Source: Firmicutes bacterium UBA5420
GTDB taxonomy: Bacteria > Bacillota > Limnochordia > Darwinibacteriales > Darwinibacteriaceae
Assembly: GCA_002409455.1 (NCBI GenBank)
Contig: DHNI01000166.1
Location: forward strand, 1 to 9,943
Length of the DNA stretch: 9,943 nt
Direction of reading: 5' to 3'
Translations under genes and position numbers: made by a program
The notes under the pieces: generated by a model
Seen by the model: the letters and a program-made list of their open reading frames with translations, nothing else
Databases searched by the model: none
What the model was told of the DNA's origin: nothing
Shown: positions 5,090 to 9,943 of the stretch, piece after piece
Layout of the letters: each line of letters starts with the position of its first letter
How positions within the stretch are numbered: the stretch's first letter is position 1

Positions 5090-6289
5090 ATGAAAAGAGT
5101 AACTACGATGCTTGTCGTGCTTGTACTGGCTCTGTCGATTAGTCTACCTGTCATGGCTTCTGTTCCAGGAGAATTGTTGATTTGGTCCGATGGCGAAAGA
5201 GCACCAATTCTCAACGAGGTGGCCAAGCAATTTGTGATTGAGTACGGTGTTACTGTCCGAATTCAAGAACTACCCTTTGGCGACATTCGCGACAATCTAG
5301 CTATTGTTGCTCCTACCGGCGAAGGCCCCGACCTTATTGTTGGTGCCCATGACTGGTTAGGTCAATTGGTGACAGACGGTCTCATCGACCCTATTGACGT
5401 GGATGACGAGTCTTTGTTCCTTGAATCTGGTTTAGAAGCCTTTACCTGGGGCGGCCAGCGCTATGGTATCCCTTACGCCATTGAAGCGATTGGTCTTATC
5501 TATAACAAGGATTTAGCAGGCGAAGATGGTTTCCAAAGCTTCGAAGAAATGATTGAATTAGGTACGAAGCTTCGGGACGAAGGCAAGTACGCGCTTGTTA
5601 TGCCTCAGCCTGATCCTTACCACACCTTCCCATTCTTTAGCATCTTAGGAGGCTATGTTTTTGGAATGGATGCTGACGGCGTTTTGGATCCTCTCGATGT
5701 TGGTTTGGCCAATGACGGCGCTGTGGAAGGTTTCGAGCTTTTCGAATATCTCATGGACGAACGTATTATGGCTCGCGCCACACCATATGACACCATGATG
5801 AGCCTCTTCCAAAATGGCAACGCAGCCGGCATGATCACTGGCCCTTGGGCTTTTAATGATGTGCGTTCTGCTGGTATCGACTATGGATTCCAACAGATTC
5901 CTTCTTATAAGGGACAATATGGTAGACCATTCTTGGGTGCTCAAGGCTTTATGATGAGCGCTTTCAGTGAGAATAAAATGTTAGCGAACCTGTTCCTTAA
6001 CGAATTTGTTGCTACGAAAGATACTATGTTGGCTATTTATGAGGGAGACCCCCGCCCAACAGCTTTCTTGCCCGCAGCGGACATCATTAATGAAGATCCC
6101 GATATGCGCGGTGTAATGGAATCTGCCGCAGAAGGTATTCCAATGCCAGCTATTCCTGCCATGAATGCAGTCTGGACTGCTTGGAGCGATGCTCTTGAAC
6201 TGGTTATCAATCAGCAATCTGCTCCTAGACCTGCCATCGAAAATGCCGTTCAACTCATCATTCAAACAATTGAAGACAGCGGTTACTAA
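5090..6289 (+). CDS. malE: Maltose/maltodextrin ABC transporter substrate-binding protein
   Basis: This 399-residue extracytoplasmic receptor delivers maltose or maltodextrins to the MalFG permease. The ATG at 5090 is chosen because GGAGGTG (5077-5083) lies 6 bases upstream and it begins a clean signal peptide (MKRVTTMLVVLVLALS, then ISLPVMA) with a signal-peptidase-I site after A23. The frame is open further upstream, but that would bury the signal. Mature-protein features of the MalE family are GELLIWSDGERAPILNEVAK, the PTGEGPDLIVGAHDWLG block (75-91), IPYAIEAIGLIYNKDL (127-142) and the ITGPWAF stretch near the middle of the C-lobe. Notably there is no lipobox cysteine, whereas receptors of single-membrane Bacillota are normally lipoproteins. 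malF and malG follow directly. The cre-like site upstream suggests catabolite control. Maltodextrin rather than another sugar is a family-level assignment. Confidence 0.93.
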   Translation: MKRVTTMLVVLVLALSISLPVMASVPGELLIWSDGERAPILNEVAKQFVIEYGVTVRIQELPFGDIRDNLAIVAPTGEGPDLIVGAHDWLGQLVTDGLIDPIDVDDESLFLESGLEAFTWGGQRYGIPYAIEAIGLIYNKDLAGEDGFQSFEEMIELGTKLRDEGKYALVMPQPDPYHTFPFFSILGGYVFGMDADGVLDPLDVGLANDGAVEGFELFEYLMDERIMARATPYDTMMSLFQNGNAAGMITGPWAFNDVRSAGIDYGFQQIPSYKGQYGRPFLGAQGFMMSAFSENKMLANLFLNEFVATKDTMLAIYEGDPRPTAFLPAADIINEDPDMRGVMESAAEGIPMPAIPAMNAVWTAWSDALELVINQQSAPRPAIENAVQLIIQTIEDSGY

Positions 6290-6312
6290 AATGGTATATT
6301 GAGTTACTGGAT

Positions 6313-6345
6313 ATTCCCCTTGGAGCTTGCTTCTCCAAGGGGAAT
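6313..6345 (+). terminator. Strong hairpin between malE and malF
   Basis: ATTCCCCTTGGAG (6313-6325) pairs perfectly with CTCCAAGGGGAAT (6333-6345), 13 bp around a CTTGCTT loop, beginning 23 bases after the malE stop. No clean T-run follows (CCATCTGATTGTTCT). It is best read as a partial terminator or an mRNA-stabilising hairpin that keeps the receptor more abundant than the permeases, as seen between malE and malF in other bacteria. Confidence 0.65.
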
Positions 6346-6381
6346 CCATCTGATTGTTCTAAAAGAAATGGGTGATGCAAA

Positions 6382-7893
6382 GTGGGCAAGATTATTAAGG
6401 GCGCGTTCTTAGGCATCGTCAATGTGGTGTTCATTTGGATTGCGCTTTACCTTCTTGGTGCCGAGGCCTATCTAGTATTCGTCCTACTTTTGTTAGGTGC
6501 ACTCTTAACGAACGTTATTTTTCTACTGCCAAGGGCCTACCCTTATCGCTACTTGTTACCCGCTGCGTTTTTTATGGTGCTCCTGGTAGTTTACCCCATT
6601 GTGTATACGGTCTATATTTCGATCACCAACTATGGAACGGGTAACATTCTCAATAAGGAACAGGTGGTTGCTCAGTTTGAGAGCAAATATACTCTAGAAC
6701 CAAATTCCGACAGCTTTGCCTTTCAGACCTACCGCGACCCGCAGGGTGATCTATGGTTCCTGTTTACAGACTCCCTAGGTGGGCAATTGGTAGGCCACGA
6801 TGGTGAGCTTACACATTTGCGAGAAGATGATCCTCTCCTTCGTCAACTAGCTGGATATACGGAACTTTCCAGGGTTGATTTGGTCAGGGCTACCAATGAG
6901 CTTTCGTCCCAATCTTTTGCCTACGACGATACCCATGAACTGAGAATGCGTAACATTAACGCTTTTAACCTTTATCTGCAGCAATACAGCTACGACAGGG
7001 AACGCGATGTATTGTTAGAGGTGCAGACAGGCATTGTCTATACACCAGAAGACGGATATTTTCGGGCTCCCGATGGAACGCACCTTACCCCAGGATTTAG
7101 GGCTGTTGTGGGTTTTGGCAACTTTCGCAGGCTCTTTGGCAATCCCCAGATTACAGGGCCCTTTGTTAGTGTTTTTATCTGGACCATTCAGTGGGCATTA
7201 CTTAGTGTGGGTACAACCTTTGTGGTGGGCTTATTTCTGGCTATTTTGCTCAACGATCCTTACTTGCGTTTGCGGAAGGTGTACCGCTCACTTTTGATTT
7301 TGCCCTATGCCATTCCCGCCTTTATCTCGGCCCTAATTTGGCGAGGTCTGTTTAACACCGATTTAGGTATCATTAACCAGATTCTACAAGCCACAATTGG
7401 CTCATCCGTACCCTGGTTGCAAGATCCATTTTGGGCCAAGGTAGCCTTAATCATCCTCAATCTTTGGTTAGGCTTCCCTTATATGATGATTATTTGTTTA
7501 GGTGCACTACAGAGCATTAGTGCAGAGATGTATGAAGCTGCCGTTGTAGATGGTGCCACCGCTTGGCAGCAGTTTCGGCACATTACGTTGCCACTTCTGA
7601 TGGTGAGTGTGGCTCCGCTTTTGATTTCTTCTTTCTCCTTTAATTTCAACAACTTCTCCGTCATCTATCTCCTAACTAGGGGGCGTCCACCCATTGTAGG
7701 GGCCCAGACTCCTGCGGGCCATACCGATATTTTGATCTCCTATACCTATCGGTTGGCATTTGAGAGTGGCAGGGGCATTGATTACGGACTCGCTAGTGCT
7801 GTTACACTCGTTATCTTCTTGATTACCGGGGCCATTACGTTCTTTAACTTCCGGTTTACTGGAGCCCTAGAGGATGTGAATAAAAATGTATAG
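6382..7893 (+). CDS. malF: Maltose/maltodextrin ABC transporter permease MalF
   Basis: The 503-residue inner-membrane subunit forms the sugar channel together with MalG. Three N-terminal helices (about 7-28, 30-50, 57-80) are followed by a long hydrophilic region (about 85-255) and then the conserved permease core with helices near 262-290, 302-322, 351-377, 400-432 and 466-490. The EAA loop that docks on the ATPase is EMYEAAVVDGATAWQQFRHI (382-401). The large extracytoplasmic insert between helices 3 and 4 recalls the P2 loop of E. coli MalF, which contacts MalE. The start is GTG at 6382, with GGGTGA at 6370-6375 six bases upstream. ATGs at 6368 and 6375 meet stops quickly in other frames. 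The last 8 bases overlap malG, so the two are translationally coupled. Confidence 0.94.
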   Translation: MGKIIKGAFLGIVNVVFIWIALYLLGAEAYLVFVLLLLGALLTNVIFLLPRAYPYRYLLPAAFFMVLLVVYPIVYTVYISITNYGTGNILNKEQVVAQFESKYTLEPNSDSFAFQTYRDPQGDLWFLFTDSLGGQLVGHDGELTHLREDDPLLRQLAGYTELSRVDLVRATNELSSQSFAYDDTHELRMRNINAFNLYLQQYSYDRERDVLLEVQTGIVYTPEDGYFRAPDGTHLTPGFRAVVGFGNFRRLFGNPQITGPFVSVFIWTIQWALLSVGTTFVVGLFLAILLNDPYLRLRKVYRSLLILPYAIPAFISALIWRGLFNTDLGIINQILQATIGSSVPWLQDPFWAKVALIILNLWLGFPYMMIICLGALQSISAEMYEAAVVDGATAWQQFRHITLPLLMVSVAPLLISSFSFNFNNFSVIYLLTRGRPPIVGAQTPAGHTDILISYTYRLAFESGRGIDYGLASAVTLVIFLITGAITFFNFRFTGALEDVNKNV

Positions 7894-8743
7894 AAGACAC
7901 ACGTTCTTCAGAGGCCTATGGCGCCATGCGATTATGCTGGTGTTTCTCGTATTCGCTTTGTTCCCTATCTTGTGGGTCATCTCGGCATCCTTTAACCCTG
8001 CCAACACCTTAGTTGGCCAGAGCTTGATTCCGCGCAACGCCAGTCTTGCTAATTACATTGAAGTCTTCACAAGTGAGCAGTACCCCATCGCCCTTTGGAT
8101 CAAAAACTCAGTGGTAATCGGGCTGATTACATCTACACTTGTTGTAGTCATGACCTCACTGGCGGCCTATGCTTTCTCGCGTTTTCGCTTTAAGGGGCGC
8201 AGAGAAGGGCTTTTTGCCTCCCTCTTAGTGCAGGTTTTTCCGCAGATGTTGGCAGCCGTATCCATTTATCTCTTGATTCTCAGTATTGGCAAACTCATTC
8301 CTTCCCTGGGGATCAATACCCATGCTGGTTTGATCATGATTTACTTAGGCGGCGCCATGGGAGTGAATGCCTGGTTGATGAAAGGGTATTTCGATACCAT
8401 TCCCACTTCGCTAGAGGAATCAGCCATGATCGATGGTGCATCTCCATTTCAGGCGTATTACATGATCATCCTGCCCCTAGCCAGACCCATTTTGGCCGTC
8501 ATCTTCTTATTACAGTTTATTGGAACCTACTCAGAGTTTATCTTGGCCAGTGTCTTGATCAGTTCGAGCGATAAGTATACGCTAGCTGTGGGCTTGCAGC
8601 TCTTTATTCAAGATCAATATGCTAGCCGTTGGGGCGTTTTCGCAGCCGCCTCAGTTCTCGGGGCACTGCCGATTGTGCTCTTGTTCATGTTTTTGCAGAA
8701 ATACTTGGTTTCAGGCCTGACCAGTGGTGCTGTAAAAGGCTAA
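7886..8743 (+). CDS. malG: Maltose/maltodextrin ABC transporter permease MalG
   Basis: This 285-residue inner-membrane protein is the second half of the channel. It has six predicted helices (about 13-35, 74-98, 108-133, 146-165, 197-224, 252-275). The EAA motif, here degenerate as SLEESAMIDGASPFQAYYMI (175-194), lies in the cytoplasmic loop and ends in LPLARP. The ATG overlaps the malF stop region by 8 bases. A ribosome binding site is only weakly present (GAGG at 7870-7873, 12 bases upstream), which suits coupling to malF. No malK or msmX follows: the operon ends here at a terminator, so the ATPase must be encoded elsewhere and is probably shared among several sugar importers, as MsmX is in Bacillota. 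Confidence 0.95.
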   Translation: MYRRHTFFRGLWRHAIMLVFLVFALFPILWVISASFNPANTLVGQSLIPRNASLANYIEVFTSEQYPIALWIKNSVVIGLITSTLVVVMTSLAAYAFSRFRFKGRREGLFASLLVQVFPQMLAAVSIYLLILSIGKLIPSLGINTHAGLIMIYLGGAMGVNAWLMKGYFDTIPTSLEESAMIDGASPFQAYYMIILPLARPILAVIFLLQFIGTYSEFILASVLISSSDKYTLAVGLQLFIQDQYASRWGVFAAASVLGALPIVLLFMFLQKYLVSGLTSGAVKG

Positions 8744-8780
8744 TCTTGCTTTCGATCGCCTCTGGAAAAGGAAGGAATAG

Positions 8781-8827
8781 AAGCCCCCCCGCAGAATGAT
8801 TCCAAGAGAACGATTCGAGGGGGTTTT
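8781..8827 (+). terminator. Probable rho-independent terminator of malEFG
   Basis: A run of seven C (8784-8790) faces GGGGG (8819-8823), with a second short pairing GAAT (8794-8797) to ATTC (8813-8816) inside, followed by TTTT (8824-8827) and then GATTT. It starts about 40 bases after the malG stop. The arms are interrupted by a small internal loop, but the G-run plus T-run is typical. Confidence 0.65.
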
Positions 8828-8829
8828 GA

Positions 8830-9066
8830 TTTGGTATCCAAGAAAGAGCTTCTATCGAGGATTTTACGTTCACGGTAAGACTGCTCGACGATACGAGAGA
8901 TCCTGTTTTCGTGGCGCTACAGGGTGTGTATGTAAACCAAATGCCCATCGCTTATGAACAAGTCTTTGAAATGGGAAGGCGCGATGTCTTGGATATCCGC
9001 CTGGGTGATGTGGCTAGAGATGCAGCTTACCAAGATGGAATTGTAGTTCTCGGGGTGGTAGAATAA
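8830..9066 (+). pseudogene. Open frame without a credible start, probably the 3' remnant of a gene
   Basis: After an in-frame TGA at 8827-8829 the frame is open for 78 codons to the TAA at 9064-9066. It has protein-like character: EDFTFTVRLLDDTRDPVFVA, then LQGVYVNQMPIAYEQVFEMG, RRDVLDIRLGDVARDAAYQD and GIVVLGVVE. Alternating hydrophobic stretches suggest a beta-rich domain. No ATG occurs before 8941 and no ribosome binding site is visible, and the malG terminator abuts the open frame directly. A strong terminator follows the stop by 23 bases, as at the natural end of a gene. I therefore read it as the C-terminal end of a gene whose 5' part was lost. I do not recognise the family. Minus-strand frames over the same bases look like shadows. 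Confidence 0.45.
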
Positions 9067-9089
9067 GTACACCGTTGAAAAAGGACACG

Positions 9090-9121
9090 GCACCGGGGGT
9101 TGCATCTTCCGGTGCTTTTTT
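9090..9121 (+). terminator. Strong rho-independent terminator
   Basis: GCACCGG (9090-9096) pairs perfectly with CCGGTGC (9109-9115) around a 12-base loop and is followed by six T (9116-9121). It ends transcription of whatever preceded it (the 8830-9066 frame or read-through from malG) and isolates the flavodoxin-like genes. Confidence 0.85.
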
Positions 9122-9169
9122 GAATAATGAAGGAATCAGACTCATTTTTGATCGAAGGGAAGAGTAAAA

Positions 9170-9679
9170 ATGCGAATCATCATACATGATTTGGAAAGCA
9201 GCGATTTTCAGTCCATCTTTCCCCAGCCACCAGGCGAGGCCGTGATTATTGCCAATGACGCTACGATACATCACTGCCTAGGCTGTTTTGGATGTTGGAT
9301 AAAAACGCCTGGAGTCTGCGTTATACGAGACAAGTACAGCAACATTGGTGAACTTTTTTCAAAGTGTAGCGAGGCTTTGATCATCAGCCGCTGCTTTTAC
9401 GGTGGATATAGTCCCTTCGTGAAGAATGTCCTTGATCGAAGTATACCCTACATTCATCCGAATTTTAGGAACAGAAACGGAGAAATGCATCACAAAAGAC
9501 GATATAAGAACCATGTGGATTTACAGGTGTATTTTTATTGTGAGGATATTACAGAAAGCGAACGGCACGTAGCGCGCGATCTTGTGCGGGCTAATGCAGC
9601 CAATTTGTGTTGGGATGTTGTGGGCGTCTCTTTTAGCAATAGTCTTGCAGAGTTGGAGGTTCAAGTATCATGCGAATAG
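9170..9679 (+). CDS. Flavodoxin-family protein with a CxxCxxCWxKTPGxC motif
   Basis: This 169-residue protein belongs to the flavodoxin-like/NADPH-dependent FMN reductase superfamily. After a short first strand (MRIIIHDLES) comes HHCLGCFGCWIKTPGVC (34-50), with cysteines C36, C39, C42 and C50, then ALIISRCFYGGYSPFVKNVL (69-88), the strand-loop-helix that in this fold flanks the flavin, followed by DRSIPYIHP. The usual N-terminal FMN phosphate loop (NGSPR-type) is absent, replaced by a short divergent segment. The cysteine spacing C-x2-C-x2-C-x7-C resembles, but is not identical to, that of iron-sulfur flavoproteins (C-x2-C-x2-C-x5-C in the Methanosarcina protein). The start is supported by AAGGGA at 9155-9160, nine bases upstream. 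The next gene overlaps its last 10 bases, so the two probably act together. Reaction and partner are unknown. Confidence 0.85.
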   Translation: MRIIIHDLESSDFQSIFPQPPGEAVIIANDATIHHCLGCFGCWIKTPGVCVIRDKYSNIGELFSKCSEALIISRCFYGGYSPFVKNVLDRSIPYIHPNFRNRNGEMHHKRRYKNHVDLQVYFYCEDITESERHVARDLVRANAANLCWDVVGVSFSNSLAELEVQVSCE

Positions 9680-9943
9680 CGCTGATTAACGGTAGTCCCA
9701 AGACCAATGGCAGTGCTTCTGCCGCTATACTGCAAGATGTTCGTCCCCTTCTAGAAGCTGAAAACCGCGTGATTGATGCGTACCATTTGAATGGGCCCGC
9801 GATAAGGGCTGAAGAGATAGCCAACTTGAGCCAATGCGATATTCTCATCTTCGCCTTTCCTCTCTATGTGGATGGCATTCCTGCCCATTTGCTACAATGT
9901 CTCCTTCAGTTGGAAGAGTACCTGGTCACAAACAAAAAGGAGA
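9670..9943 (+). CDS. NAD(P)H-dependent oxidoreductase / flavodoxin-fold protein (partial, runs off the right edge)
   Basis: The ATG at 9670 lies inside the end of the preceding gene (10-base overlap) and has GGAGG at 9655-9659, ten bases upstream. Ninety-one codons are visible. The first strand and loop MRIALINGSPKTNGSAS form the classic FMN phosphate-binding P-loop that the preceding protein lacks. FAFPLYVDGIPAHLLQCL (about 68-85) is the second flavin-contacting strand and helix. The protein should be a flavin-dependent reductase of the NADPH-dependent FMN reductase or flavodoxin-2 type. Overlap and complementary motifs suggest a functional pair with the 9170 gene. The C-terminal half is beyond the window. 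Confidence 0.87.
   Translation, partial: MRIALINGSPKTNGSASAAILQDVRPLLEAENRVIDAYHLNGPAIRAEEIANLSQCDILIFAFPLYVDGIPAHLLQCLLQLEEYLVTNKKE

Noticed and set aside
5981..6349. Minus-strand open frame of 122 codons at the end of malE
   Set aside because: It is antisense to malE and to the malE-malF hairpin, and the translation shows no domain.
8685..9105. Two minus-strand frames over the malG downstream region
   Set aside because: They run through two plus-strand terminators and lack ribosome binding sites; the plus-strand frame at 8830-9066 explains the protein-like signal better.

Overview
The window looks like a chromosomal stretch from a Bacillota-type bacterium (a clostridial or deep-branching, Limnochordia-like relative is my guess). 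The grounds are strong GGAGG ribosome binding sites, a cre-like CcpA/LacI-type operator before a sugar operon, and protein families common in that group. Base composition is moderate. One oddity is that the sugar-binding protein has a signal-peptidase-I style signal without a lipobox cysteine, and its partner MalF carries a long extracytoplasmic insert. Both are more usual in bacteria with an outer membrane. I see no CRISPR array, tRNA, rRNA, insertion sequence or phage gene.

Layout: (1) 1-484, minus strand, the start of a nitroreductase that runs off the left edge. (2) 765-1232, plus, dps, with a consensus promoter overlapped by a palindrome and a terminator at 1271-1299. (3) 1304-2182, minus, a lipoprotein amidase tail-to-tail with dps. 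(4) 2390-4110, plus, a tight cluster: the remains of a macro-domain gene (21-codon N-terminal stub plus an open C-terminal domain, with the macro core deleted), a five-helix membrane protein of unknown function and an ICMT/PEMT-like methyltransferase. (5) 4188-4841, plus, a small stand-alone von Willebrand factor A protein. (6) 4842-5089, a non-coding region with inverted repeats and the cre-like site. (7) 5090-8743, plus, malE-malF-malG, a maltose/maltodextrin ABC importer without its ATPase gene, with a 13-bp hairpin between malE and malF and a terminator after malG. (8) 8830-9066, an open frame without a credible start, followed by a strong terminator, probably the 3' end of a lost gene. 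(9) 9170 to the right edge, two overlapping flavodoxin-fold genes, the second cut by the window.

How the parts work together: malEFG is one transport unit, probably induced by maltodextrin and repressed by glucose, and it must borrow an MsmX/MalK-type ATPase from elsewhere. Dps (iron/peroxide protection), the nitroreductase and the two flavodoxin-fold proteins are redox functions at opposite ends of the window, but nothing in the sequence links them. Most of the window is ordinary. The points most worth a second look are the macro-domain remnant with its overlapping stop and start codons, the start-less ORF at 8830-9066, the possible outer-membrane signature of the Mal system, and the cysteine motif of the flavodoxin-fold protein at 9170. 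I found no convincing new multi-gene system.
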